In this document: one piece after another, positions 43,201-52,660 of the stretch
How positions within the stretch are numbered: the first letter of the stretch is position 1
How the letters are laid out: the number at the start of each line of letters is the position of its first letter
Assembly (NCBI GenBank): GCA_010093605.1
Contig: MU004182.1
Location: forward strand, 1,211,032-1,275,031
From: Lophium mytilinum
Taxonomy: Eukaryota; Ascomycota; Dothideomycetes; Mytilinidiales; Mytilinidiaceae
DNA: 64,000 nucleotides
Direction of reading: 5' to 3'
The notes under the pieces: model-generated
The model's database searches: none
Seen by the model: only the letters and a program-made list of their open reading frames with translations
What the model was told of the DNA's origin: nothing
Translations under genes and position numbers: made by a program

Positions 43201-44066
43201 CCTACCTTTATCAATCGCAACCCGAACGTGGTAGGGTACGTCGTACTCTCGTATATCAACAATGAAATCACTCGCGTCCTGTATGCCATTAGGTCGTTTC
43301 TCGTAATCTTGGTCGTCATCAAAAATATCAAAGCCAGCATTTGCGCTGTAGTCCGTTAGCAAGCAAAACAATATAGGCTAAGATGTACCTACCTAGCAAC
43401 TTCCGCATATGTATCCATTGCGTTCATCTTCTTCTTGTTCTTCTCCGCCAGGGGTGTAATGACTTTCCGCACCCCTAAAAGATCTCCCACATTCGCAAAT
43501 GAAAGCTTCAAGAATGTTCTCCGGTAGCCCAGAAGATGATTTGGCTGCCTCGTATCAGCATGCTTCTCCTATGGTACCAAATGTCCATATCAGGGACTCA
43601 CCATCTGCAAATCCTCCTTCTCGATCCGCTTCACACCCTTCACTAAGCCCTCAAAAGCTCTCCGACACCACTCTTCCACCTCCGGCTCTTTCCCCCTCTT
43701 GACCGCAATTAGGAAGTACGGATCATATTCCACCGTCGCCTTAAAAGTGCCTCCATCCTCCTCGATGAAGAAGAAGTCCACGCCGGCGCGCCCTCCAGGT
43801 ACATTCTCGTCCTCCACATTTGTAGAGTGCATGTTGCACAGCCACCCGACCTTCTTACGTCCGGCATCGTAACGCGCAAAGCCCATAGACTCATCGATAG
43901 TGTTCGCGAGCCGCGTCGACTCGAGCTTCTCGGCCAGCGAGCTGGCTTCCGTGTTGCGGAGAGTGGAGGCGTCGATGGTCTTCGGTTTGCGGGAGGAAGA
44001 GGAGTAGGAGGATTGGCCTTGCTTGCCTACGCGCCGGAAGGGCTGTCCGCCTCGGCGTGGTGCCAT
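37210..44066 (-). CDS. POL2: DNA polymerase epsilon catalytic subunit A
   Basis: Four exons (44066-43602, 43544-43393, 43345-43206, 43160-37210) join to 2235 residues, close to yeast Pol2 (2222). The N-terminal exonuclease has AFDIECTKLP with the catalytic Asp/Glu at about 290/292 and VTYNGDFFDWPF. The family-B polymerase has HLDVASMYPNIM, KVILNSFYGYVMRKGSRW and LELDTDGIW, so both activities look intact. The inactive C-terminal polymerase half and the cysteine-rich tail follow: CEECTAVRDLDLC with CEMC (zinc module A) and CGKC...CACAGEW (module B). The protein is the leading-strand replicase, nuclear, working with Dpb2-4. The three introns cluster within the first 250 codons and are 46-58 bases. 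The 5' region abuts a transposon 300 bases upstream. Confidence 0.98.
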
Positions 44067-44360
44067 GGTATGAGAGGTGAGGGGGGAGGTTGCGCGTTGG
44101 AGTTGCGGGAGTGTATGAGATTTCGGGTACAGAGGTTAGGGGAGTTTTTGGGGTATCATTTGTGTTTGGTGTCGTGATTAGGGCTGTAAAAGTGCTAAAA
44201 GAGAGAATCTGAAGGGTGGGTATAGTGAATTGGGGAAGTGTTGAAGCAGTGTGGATTTAGTGGAGGAGTGGGCGGTGTCGCGTCAAAGTCGCGTCGGCCA
44301 ATAAAGTGCAAAAGTGCCAGGGCTGTCACGGGCGTCCAGCTCTCAAATCGTGAATGCATG
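44067..44360. promoter_or_regulatory. POL2 upstream region, truncated by transposon
   Basis: Only about 295 bases separate the POL2 start from the left terminal inverted repeat of the transposon, so the promoter is likely contained here. GCGTCGGCC and CGCGTC motifs occur near 44280-44300; ACGCGT-like MCB boxes are the kind seen at replication genes, but no perfect one is visible. Confidence 0.4.
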
Positions 44361-44362
44361 TA

Positions 44363-44390
44363 CCGTATACTTTCGCAAAAGAGAGACGCC
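44363..44390 (+). repeat. Left terminal inverted repeat
   Basis: 28 bases beginning CCGTATACTTTCGC and ending GAGAGACGCC; preceded by TA. It pairs with 48444-48471. Similarity continues more weakly inward (CAGGCTTGGCAGCG against CACTCTTAGCACGC). Confidence 0.9.
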
Positions 44391-45110
44391 AGGCTTGGCA
44401 GCGCTAGTAGGGGGCTCTAATTTTAATTCCTTATCCGCCGCACCCGCTTAGTGCCTTAGTACATCAATCCTCTATATAAATGTACTTAAATCTATATATC
44501 TTTCTATTTAATAATGGCCTATACAACCGTAAATAAAGCCTTAATTACCTTAGGGGAATTTAAGGTAGTTTATACGTGTTTTTTCCACTTTTCTTATATA
44601 TTACTTTACTAATTCTTATCTTATAGACGCTACACATAACTATATTAATTCTCTACGCTTTAAAATAGATAAGAAGTATATCCTTATCTATTATTAGCCT
44701 ATAGATTAGATATATAATGCATCTAGAGGTTCTAGGATCTCTCTCTAAGATGCTAAGGGACAACACTAAGGTTGGGTAAAGGAAGAGAATCGCGTGCCTA
44801 TTAATATACGCCTGCAAGCTGGCAGGCGTGTTGTTGGACGTGTAACACGCCTAGGCCGAGGCTATAAGCGTCTAGATAGCCGCCTTAGTATTAAGTAGAA
44901 GATAAAGTTTAGTATAATAGTAGTACATATTTTGCTAAGTTTCTAAGTATAGATTTCTACCTCTATAATAGTTGTATAGAGTTCTACTTTAAGTAGTAAA
45001 TAGATTAGATAAACGCAATTAATTTAGTCCTAATTTAAATAAAATTAATGGAAATTTAAATAAGTTATAATTTTTTTTATAATAGACTGCATAAAACGGG
45101 AAGTCTATAG

Positions 45111-45824
45111 AAGGGCTGCGCAGCCTTACTATAAATCTGCTTAAGAGCAATAACTCGGTTAATTATTATAGAATAGTTACGCGCTTTTAACAGGTTAACG
45201 GCGTATATACGGGCTAACAGCGCGCTTAATTATAGCTAGATTGCCTTAGTAGATTTAAGAGATTCACGGTTTAAATAAGGTGTATAGGCCTGGAGCATAA
45301 AAACGGTCCGCGCCTCCAGCTATTATACTTTCTTTAGTACGCGAATCTCTTAAATCTACTAATACAATCTAGCTATAATTAAGCGCGCTGTTAGCCCGCA
45401 TGCACGCCGTTAACCTGTTAAAAGCGCGTAAGGATTAATAAATATTTAAGTAAAAAGAAAGCGGTCTAGCTAGGAATTAAACTGCAAAAAGAGTGCTACT
45501 AACCCCCTACTCCCTGTGCTTCTGCAGTTTAAATTTCCGTAATAAAAGCTCCTTAAGCTTATTGCATTAAGAATTTAAACTATAGAAGCACTATACTAAC
45601 TACTAAGCTATACTAGAACTAGATGAATTTGCTTATAAAATATTCTATATATATATACCTTTAAACTGCAAATCTCTTAAATCTACTAATATAATCTAGC
45701 TATAATTAAGCGCGCTATTTGCCTATGTATATGCTGTTAACCTATAAAAAGCACGTAAGGATTAATAAATATTTAATTAAGTTGTTGCTCTCAAGTAGAT
45801 TTATAGCAAGGCTGCGCGGCCCTT
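45111..45824. repeat. Nested inverted-repeat insertion (MITE-like)
   Basis: The left arm at 45111-45266 starts AAGGGCTGCGCAGCC. Its reverse complement appears in full at 45669-45824, ending GGCTGCGCGGCCC, and in part at 45343-45450. Arms are about 155 bases long and 85-90 percent alike by eye. No coding content is seen between them. The element probably inserted into the pogo-type transposon before or during RIP decay. The doubled right arm implies a second insertion or rearrangement. Confidence 0.75.
45460..45660 (-). repeat. tRNA-like (SINE-like) segments
   Basis: On the minus strand, TAGTATAGCTTAGTAGTTAG resembles a tRNA A-box region, followed by AGTGCTTCTATAGTTTAAATTC resembling an anticodon arm and mutated B-box. 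A second similar unit (GGGGGTTAGTAGCACT ... GCAGTTTAATTCC) lies beside it. The B-box CG positions appear changed to TA, in line with RIP. This may be a tRNA-derived SINE or decayed tRNA copies. Confidence 0.35.
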
Positions 45825-46439
45825 CCGCATACTTCCTATTTCCTTACAATACACTCTCGGCAGCTACCGCCGGAGGACGTGGAACAGCTAATATTAGACG
45901 GATTAGAACGCGCTTTTAGATAGAATAAGGTAGAATATATTATAATTAATTAGCTGTAACTCTAGGTAGGAAATATATAGTATATAAATTAAAATTAGTG
46001 TTCGCGATAAAAAGAATAAAAAATTAGCCCCCCTCCCTCTTATAACTCTAGCCCCTCTCGGGCGCCCTCTATTTACTCCGCGCATTTACCCTGTAATCCT
46101 AAACTGCTATAACTCCTCTAAAAAGCGTTGTATCTAGATTCTAAGACAACAGAGTTATTGCTCGAGCTGCCAGCTATAATACTAGAAGTTCTTAGACTCT
46201 TATTCTTTATTTTTGTAAGATTAATGGGGTTATCGGGAGTATTTAAATGGCCCTTAAGAATTAAGCCGCGGCGCTCTAGATTATACGCCATTAGCCTCTC
46301 TATAAGCTACTGCTTTCTAAGCCTAGAGTACTTCTTTATCTGCCGCCTCTTATATAATATTCTAAGCTACTTTACTATTCTATCCTTATACTTATAGCTA
46401 TTAATATCCTTATCTTAGTTAATAAACTTAAGCCTATTA

Positions 46440-48050
46440 TTATTAAAGTTTACCTTCTACTTAATATATATTAGGATTTTAGGTGCATTAGCCTATATAG
46501 AGAGGTCCTATTTCTTAGGCCTATAGCCCTTAATATAGAGCTTACTATCCTTACTTCTATCGGCTGCTAGCGAGATTTCTATGTCTTGGAATGCTTTAAT
46601 AACGAGCTTCGGCCGTAAATTAAGTATCTTTTAAGCCGTTAAGACTACCTAAGTGGTAAGAATTCTCTTGTTAATAGGCTTATCTTTCTTAGGATTCTTA
46701 CTAGCCGCATACTGAGCCTTAATTCTCTTTTCTACGTCCTCCGTAATCCACTCCTTATACGGCTTATTAATAGCTGTATTAAGAGGCTATAGATAGCTAG
46801 TACAACCTCTAGAAATTATAGAAATAAACACCCAATTTAATATTAGGAGGTCCTTAATGGCCTCCGTCTTATAGAACGCCGCAGCGTTAAGTAAAAGGAG
46901 ACTCTCTAGCGGCTTGCCCTTAGCGTCCTTATTAGCTGGAAGGTATACTTCCTCTATCTAGAAATAGAATAGCGTCTTATTATTGTAGGCGTGTTCGTTA
47001 ATGTGCATAATTACGTCCTTAGCGTACCTCTCTTGTTTATTTTTAATAATAGTTCTAGCCTTAGAGGATAATCCTTTAAATATAATAATAGAATTATATC
47101 GCCTAATACTATCTGCGCAGATATAGAGTATTAGAGTAGCCTGGCGCTTATTATAGCTACTCTTAAAGACCTGGGCAGTTACCTTAATAGAGCCCTTAAA
47201 GTTATAGGTATACTAAGTAAGCTACTTAAACGGAATAGGCGTCTTATTAAGGTTAATAATTCGTAAAGGAGGAAATTAGTATTAGAGAGGAAAGGAATTA
47301 AGTAAGCTGCTAAGAGCTATCTTAAAGAAAGCGCCTATAATAACGGGTTGCGTAATCCTCCAGTTATATAGTAGAAACGCTAGTATATACTTATAGAGGA
47401 AAATAGGGGGTTTAGAGGCCTTCTTTATAACTGCCCGGTATAAGATTCTTAATTAGCTAAGGAACCCGTTGAACTACCCTTTTAAAAAGAAGAACTTCTC
47501 TTTCTTATTAGGATAGACCTCTTTAAAGAGCTCTATTAAGCGCCTGCGGAACTAATAAAGGCGAATTTATTAGCGCCTTAATTATATAGTTATAAACTCT
47601 ATATATAACCTTTCTTTAAGTTCTTTCTATTTATAAGAGTAGTCTATATAAGCTAGTTTACAGCTAGAACGGCGGCTTTATATAAGTAAATCCTTCTGCA
47701 ATAACTACCTAGCTATATCTACCCTAGCGATCTTCTAGAAGGCTTCTACCTTATTAAATATTAGTTTCCGTAGGTTACAATTCCGTATATAGAGAAGTGA
47801 ACCCGGAAATATATAGTTTCTCTCGTAAGGTTTAATTTCTATCCGGGTTTAGTGCCACTAGGTAAGAACCTAGAGCTTCTTAGTGATAGAATACGACGTA
47901 AGCTTTTATTTAATAGGCGTAGATCTCTTAGCGAGTTTCCTGGCGTCTAATTCTATCTTTTTTCGTCCCATTCATTAAGTAATTGATTTCTCCGGTCGCT
48001 TTAGAGATCGGCCGGAAATAATATTTAGATCTAGTTCTTAGAGAGGCATT
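46440..48050 (-). pseudogene. Transposase relic, DDE_1 / pogo-type
   Basis: On the minus strand a discontinuous frame with many TAG/TAA codons starts near an ATG at about 48050. It contains an HTH-like Lys/Arg-rich N-terminus, then LYICADSIRRYNSIIIFKG, LLLNAAAFYKTEAI and GCTSYL-stop-PLNTAINKPYKEW. The latter two correspond to the second and third catalytic blocks of DDE_1 transposases, where LxxDNA and GCTSxLQPLDxxxNKPxK are usual; Asp-to-Asn and Gln-to-stop are both C-to-T type changes. The protein cannot be made as read. Confidence 0.8.
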
Positions 48051-48443
48051 GTATTACAGAATAAAAGGGCTTAGTATAGTAATAAGTATTAAGGAAGTTA
48101 TAGTAAAGTAATGGAGGTAAGTTAAAAAAAGGGGGTTTATTATTGTTTATAATTATTAGCTACCCGCACGTTCCCCCCAGGGAGATTACACCGAAAATTA
48201 TCTACGTCTTAATTTTAACCCGATTTTTGTAATTCTAAGCGCAATTAATAGGAAATCGCGAGCTCTACAACTCTTATTATATATATATAATTAAAAAGCG
48301 ACATTTTAGTAGTAAGGTTGTGGGCGTGGAAACGGGTAATGAGGGGACTCGCGAAAATCTAATATAATTTTCTTATCTGTTATCTATACACTAAACTACA
48401 CTACGTTACCTGCCGATTACCCCCCTTGAAGCGTGCTAAGAGT

Positions 48444-48471
48444 GGCGTCTCTCTTTTGCCAGAGTATACGG
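48444..48471 (-). repeat. Right terminal inverted repeat
   Basis: 28 bases, GGCGTCTCTCTTTTGCC to GAGTATACGG, followed by TA. It matches the reverse complement of the left repeat with two mismatches. Confidence 0.9.
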
Positions 48472-48731
48472 TATACAGCACTTTGACAAATAGCATGATT
48501 TTGTTTAGCGAAAGACTGCAAAGCAGTCTATACTCAGAAAATAAAGTCGGCACCTATTTATCCTTCATTTCATCGAGAAGCTCATCAGAGAATAAATCTA
48601 CCCCATCTAGCTAGCCTCTCCGCAATATACTCGGTGGGTCCAAATTCTTCCAGAACAGCCCAGACGACATCACCACTCCCGAAGCACCACCAAACACACC
48701 CTCCGCCATTGCCTTCATCACAACACCCGCA

Positions 48732-49396
48732 ATGGCAGACGATACTCGGCAGAGCTCCCCCGCCTATCCCACGCCTAAGGCGGAGGATGTCGCGAAAGAA
48801 GCTGCCCGCTACCGCACGCCCGCGAACACCTTGCCCGGCGGGACCGCCAACACCGCCGGGGGCGAGAAACTCGACGACCAGTCGCTGCTCACGAAAGCCG
48901 TAAAGATGATTACCTGGGACGACTGGAAAAACATTGGGAGGATGCCATGCGCGAAAGATTCGCTGATGACGGGGATACTGTCGGGGTTCGTTATGGGAGG
49001 CATGATGGGGTTGGTTGGTCGTAAGTGTTTCCTGATCTATTGTGGGTAGGAATTCTGCTATCTTCATTGGGAGTCTCTAGTGTAGTAGCTAATGAGTATG
49101 CTTCTACAGGAAGCGTATGGACTGCCTGCAACATCTCCGTCGGCGCCTTTATGCTTTCCTCCACAGGCGGCTACACCTACTGCCAATATAGGCGGGGTAT
49201 AGAACGGGATGGCTTGCGACAGGTACAAGCAGTAGCCTCAGCTAAGAAGGCTGAACACGAGGAGAAGAGACGCAAGGCGATAGCGAAGAGGAGAGAAGAA
49301 GAGCGGATCATGAAGGAAAAGCTAGAGGAAGAGAGGAGAAAGTCTTGGTCTTACTGGGCCTCCCGGAATCTGAAGTTCTGGGGTAGTGACAGATGA
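48732..49396 (+). CDS. COX20: Cytochrome c oxidase assembly protein Cox20
   Basis: Exons 48732-49020 and 49110-49396, joined across an 89-base intron (GTAAGT...CTACAG), encode 191 residues. The first helix region is preceded by WDDWKNIGRMPCAKDSLMTG, then GFVMGGMMGLVG. The second helix follows WTACNISVGAFML and ends with YTYCQYRRGIERDG, all in the order of the Cox20/FAM36A family. The two short helices give a hairpin in the mitochondrial inner membrane with both ends in the intermembrane space. The C-terminal 70 residues form a long, highly charged Lys/Glu/Arg helix. Cox20 binds newly made Cox2 and presents it for maturation and copper insertion. The start is 260 bases from the end of the transposon, so the promoter is compact or altered by it. 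Confidence 0.88.
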
Positions 49397-49714
49397 GAAT
49401 ATGGTATGAATGGCAGAGGGGATAATGGATATTGATTGTACATGTGTGAGTGTATTATAGAAGCGCTGCATACGCCAAAATGGATGCTTGGAATGGAGTT
49501 GTCATATATGGGATGATTCTACTCCAAAACCATTCGGTTCGCCATGCATCCAACATAACCAATTGGGAAAGGAGGGTATCCAACAAACCCCCTCAAACTC
49601 CGCGTGATCATAAAAGTCGTACATGTCCATGCCCATACCGGATATCCAGACACCCGTGATGCCGTACATACCCAATTTGAACCTGGTGCGCCCCATTTCT
49701 ACCCAAATAACTCC
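49397..49714. other. Intergenic between convergent genes
   Basis: 318 bases of 3' flank of COX20 and the next gene; nothing recognised. Confidence 0.4.
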
Positions 49715-50602
49715 TCAAGCAAATCTGACGATTCTCCTCGAACCCTCACTTCCTGCATCCTCCGGACCTGACACATTACCACTCCCTACACTTCCTACAC
49801 TTCCACCTCTCACGCCCATACCAACACCTCTCGTTCTTCTCTCGCTCCGCTTTGCTCGTGCCTCCTTTGCCTCGCGAGCCCTCCACGCCTGCACCTGCTG
49901 CCTTCTTTTCTGCGCTCTGGCATATGCCATTGCGGGCGTGGGCCTGAAACCCACTCCATTGATTCCCGTTCCGTCATCATCAGGGTCCTGGGCCGGTCCA
50001 ATCAAGTGACCCGTGATTTCGTTGTCTTGCCAAAAAGAGTCGAGCGGCACGGGCGGGGACGGAGACTTCTTGCGTAAACGGGCTGCGGGCAGAGGCTGCG
50101 TAGGCGGATTGACATGTAGTGCGCCCGTAGCGCCTTCGCCATACTCTTCTCCAGCTGTATTAACGAGCGTGTTCAATGCGCCTGATGTTTTCGTCGTCTT
50201 AGTCGTTGGCTGCGGGGTTTCCGGGACCTCTGAGCATATCCGCATATTCCGAAACCCATCCAGCTCCTCTCGTCCGCTGTTCACGCTGTCGCTCCTCTTC
50301 GCCCTCTTCCTCTCCTCCTTGTCCTCTGACCCGTTCCCTCCAGCCCCGCCCCCAGCGCCAAAGTCAACCGGTATCGGCGCCTTCAGGTTCAAATCGCGAA
50401 ATTGGTCTGCGACTGCTGTCCTGGGACTGCTCTCGCCCGCTCCAGGCGGCGGCGTGCTTGTAGGCGTGAAGACATAATTCGAAGTGGCGGTGGTCGTCAG
50501 GCGGGGGGCGAAGGGAGCCACAGAGGCGGGGTCTGCGTATGGATCGCGTTTACGCTTGGGGGAGGCGGTGGAGGCGGCGGCGGAGGAGAGAGTCGCCCGC
50601 AT
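49715..50602 (-). CDS. Conserved fungal protein of unknown function
   Basis: A single exon encodes 295 residues. The first 140 residues are low-complexity, with a basic KRKR motif near residue 16 that could be a nuclear signal. The conserved part is toward the C-terminus: DSFWQDNEITGHLIGPAQDP, then DDDGTGINGVGFRPTPAMAYARAQKRRQQV followed by an Arg/Ala/Lys/Glu-rich helix. I recall similar stretches in uncharacterised proteins of many ascomycetes. No enzyme motif is visible. The helix with repeated Arg/Lys is compatible with nucleic-acid or protein binding, but that is a guess. A long plus-strand frame opposite it is a shadow caused by GC-rich codons. Confidence 0.78.
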   Translation of the reverse strand: MRATLSSAAASTASPKRKRDPYADPASVAPFAPRLTTTATSNYVFTPTSTPPPGAGESSPRTAVADQFRDLNLKAPIPVDFGAGGGAGGNGSEDKEERKRAKRSDSVNSGREELDGFRNMRICSEVPETPQPTTKTTKTSGALNTLVNTAGEEYGEGATGALHVNPPTQPLPAARLRKKSPSPPVPLDSFWQDNEITGHLIGPAQDPDDDGTGINGVGFRPTPAMAYARAQKRRQQVQAWRAREAKEARAKRSERRTRGVGMGVRGGSVGSVGSGNVSGPEDAGSEGSRRIVRFA

Positions 50603-51043
50603 CTTTCAGGATGAAGCCGTGAGAGACATTTGGGAGGATTACATTTGCTTGGCTGGCGGCGGTGTGGGTGAGTGGGAGTAAGATTTCGGTTTGTGGTGTT
50701 GCTTTTGGTGTTTAAATGTGGGCCCTGCACCTTTTGGTGTTCGTCGATCGCCTACCTAGCGGTTCTGGAGCAGTGGGGGGTGCCGATCTGCACATTCACT
50801 GTTTGTTTATGCGCGCATGTGATAGCAGTGGTGGCAATATGAGAATGGCATGGTTTGTTATTTCTCCTCCTTCAAATAGGACGCTGGAGAAAAAATGCAA
50901 GAAATCAGACAGAGACCTCGCCTCACGCATATAAGAAGACTTTCCCAGCATCCAAAAAGTCGTCGAGATTCAACGCTTCATTTAACCCATACGCGCATAA
51001 CGGAGAAAGTAAATGGAAGTATCTTCAATACCATTACAGTAGC
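50603..51043. other. Intergenic
   Basis: 441 bases with the promoter of the conserved unknown gene and the 3' flank of the PARG-like gene. Nothing recognised. Confidence 0.4.
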
Positions 51044-51934
51044 CTAGACGACGACATCGTTCAAGGCTCTGTAGAAGACGCCATAGTTACCAATGCCCTC
51101 CTTTCCTCCTCCCTTGACATTGTCGAGCACCGCAAACACGATGTCCTCCCACCAACCCCCTTGGAACTCCCCCTCGCGGAAGACTTCCAAATAGCATTCA
51201 GCCACGTCTTTGGGTGGGTTGCCGAATGCGCCACATCCAAGAGCACCCAAGACGAGCTTCGTGTGCCCGTTTCGGGCAGCCATCCGCAGAGTGACCCGGA
51301 TTTTGCTCTTCATAAGCTCACGATCGCCATTGAAGAAGTAAGTCTGGTCTCTCGAGACCATAGGTCCGCGAGCGGCTGCCACCGTGAGAACAGAAGTAAC
51401 GGCGAGTTGTTTGGCATCCGTCCCTGGGACGAGCGGTCCATGGCCGCGAGCCAGGGCGTCGCGAATGATGATGACGGTAGGAGAGTAGACGCTGCTGAGA
51501 GGTGGAATCGGATAGTACTCTGGCTTGAGGGTCAGGTAGAGTGAAGAGCGGTAGCACAAAGCTTCCTCCTGGGCAAGTGCACCATTCTCCCATCCACCGC
51601 CAGGGCGGCGCTCGCTAGCTAGATTTTGAACAGCAACAGGCTTCCTAGAATCACCTATGGTAGTACCGGGCTGAAGAGCGATCGCGGCATCGAAGCTGTC
51701 TTGATCGAAGACCCTAATGCGCGTACCGAGCCTGCCTGTCTCGATATCATTCTCGCCGAGTCTGTGCTGGGGGCACGTTGAAGGGTCGAGAGGCTGGAGA
51801 TCTTGAAAATGATAGCGAGTGGACGTAGTCGTGTCGACAGGCTGCAGCTGCTCTAGAACGAATGGCAACAGTTTCTTCGTTTCTTGAGCGACTAGCTTGA
51901 GGTCGTTATCTTTCCTTCGCGTTGGGAAAGACAT
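51044..51934 (-). CDS. Microbial-type poly(ADP-ribose) glycohydrolase (DUF2263/TIGR02452)
   Basis: A single exon encodes 296 residues from the ATG at 51934; an upstream in-frame ATG at 51976 is less likely. The macrodomain-like catalytic loop is clear: NLASERRPGGGWENGALAQEEALCYRSSLY at about residues 105-134, with GGG and the paired Glu (QEE) that is the catalytic signature of PARGs. Later NGHTKLVLGALGCGAFGNPP corresponds to the second ligand-binding loop. The enzyme should release ADP-ribose from modified proteins or polymers. Fungi often carry this bacterial-type form. No targeting signal is seen. A PARP-like gene lies about 19 kb away, but nothing links them except function. Confidence 0.9.
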   Translation of the reverse strand: MSFPTRRKDNDLKLVAQETKKLLPFVLEQLQPVDTTTSTRYHFQDLQPLDPSTCPQHRLGENDIETGRLGTRIRVFDQDSFDAAIALQPGTTIGDSRKPVAVQNLASERRPGGGWENGALAQEEALCYRSSLYLTLKPEYYPIPPLSSVYSPTVIIIRDALARGHGPLVPGTDAKQLAVTSVLTVAAARGPMVSRDQTYFFNGDRELMKSKIRVTLRMAARNGHTKLVLGALGCGAFGNPPKDVAECYLEVFREGEFQGGWWEDIVFAVLDNVKGGGKEGIGNYGVFYRALNDVVV

Positions 51935-52660
51935 TGTGAGTGAGAGGGTGTTTGGTGTCAGGTGGTAAGGTGTCAAGGTGTACAGAGCTCCATGTCGGAC
52001 TACCTACATTTATGGTAAAAGGGGTTCCTCGTAGAGGTGGAAGGCCAGAGTCACATCCACCAGGCAGTCGCGGAGTTGCTAATCCTATTGGCGGAGAGGA
52101 GGCTCGTGTGCGTGCAAGTTGGAGGCAAACATCGGGAGGGAATTCACGCGAAAGCTCTCTAGAAAACGAAAGCTGTTTACCTCCACGTCTAGCCTTGTTT
52201 CATCCCAGCTTCGCTCAAGCTCCAGCTTTTTTTGAGTCGTCTGTCAAACTGCACCAACAGTTCCTCGTTAGGGCTAGAGCAATCGCAAGCGCTAATTGAC
52301 AGCGCTGATTGACAGCGCGAATGACAACTGATGTTCTAACCTCTCCACATCTCTACTGAAAGGTTCATGTAACTCTTCATCGACCTCAGGTGCCGCCATC
52401 AATAGTTCATGAAGCCGGATTCGACAGGTAAATTCTAGAGCTAGCGAATCTACGTCTGCAGTGCAGCGTCTTTCTGCAGGCGGCTTGCATAGTGGCTGAG
52501 GCTGTGCCCTCAGCGTCAAGCAGCCGCCTGCGAGCTGTGAATCTCGAGGGTTGTCTGTGCCGGATTTCTCATTTACTCCATCCAAGCTTGCATAACCTCT
52601 TTCCTCTTGACTGGTTGCAAATCTGATATCAAACATACCTCATAATTCTAGCGGAACGAA
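51935..52660. other. Intergenic between divergent genes
   Basis: 726 bases, holding the PARG-like promoter and the 5' flank of the pseudogene that follows. A minus-strand frame at 52292-52636 has no recognisable content. Confidence 0.45.

Larger units (their letters stand above)
44363..48471 (-). mobile_element. Degraded Tc1/mariner (pogo/Fot1-type) DNA transposon, about 4.1 kb, RIP-mutated
   Basis: The ends are 28-base terminal inverted repeats (44363-44390 and 48444-48471, 26 of 28 positions matching) starting CCGTATAC, with TA on both outer sides (44361-44362 and 48472-48473), the target duplication of this superfamily. The interior is strongly AT- and TA-rich compared with the flanks, as expected from RIP. 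A DDE_1-type transposase relic lies on the minus strand in the right half; the left half contains nested inverted-repeat and tRNA-like insertions. No intact open frame remains, so the element is dead. It is larger than a typical Fot1 (about 2 kb) because of the insertions. Confidence 0.88.

Noticed and set aside
44363-48471. Retrotransposon
   Set aside because: Terminal inverted repeats, TA duplication and a DDE_1 transposase relic indicate a DNA transposon; no reverse transcriptase motif is seen.
50013-50477. Plus-strand frame opposite the conserved unknown gene at 49.7-50.6 kb
   Set aside because: Low-complexity shadow; the minus strand contains the conserved DDDGTGINGVGFRPTPA block.
50855-51544. 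229-codon plus-strand frame
   Set aside because: It overlaps the PARG-like gene antisense and has no recognisable motifs.
31550-51934. PARP-like and PARG-like genes as a functional cluster
   Set aside because: They are 19 kb apart with POL2, a transposon and unrelated genes between them.
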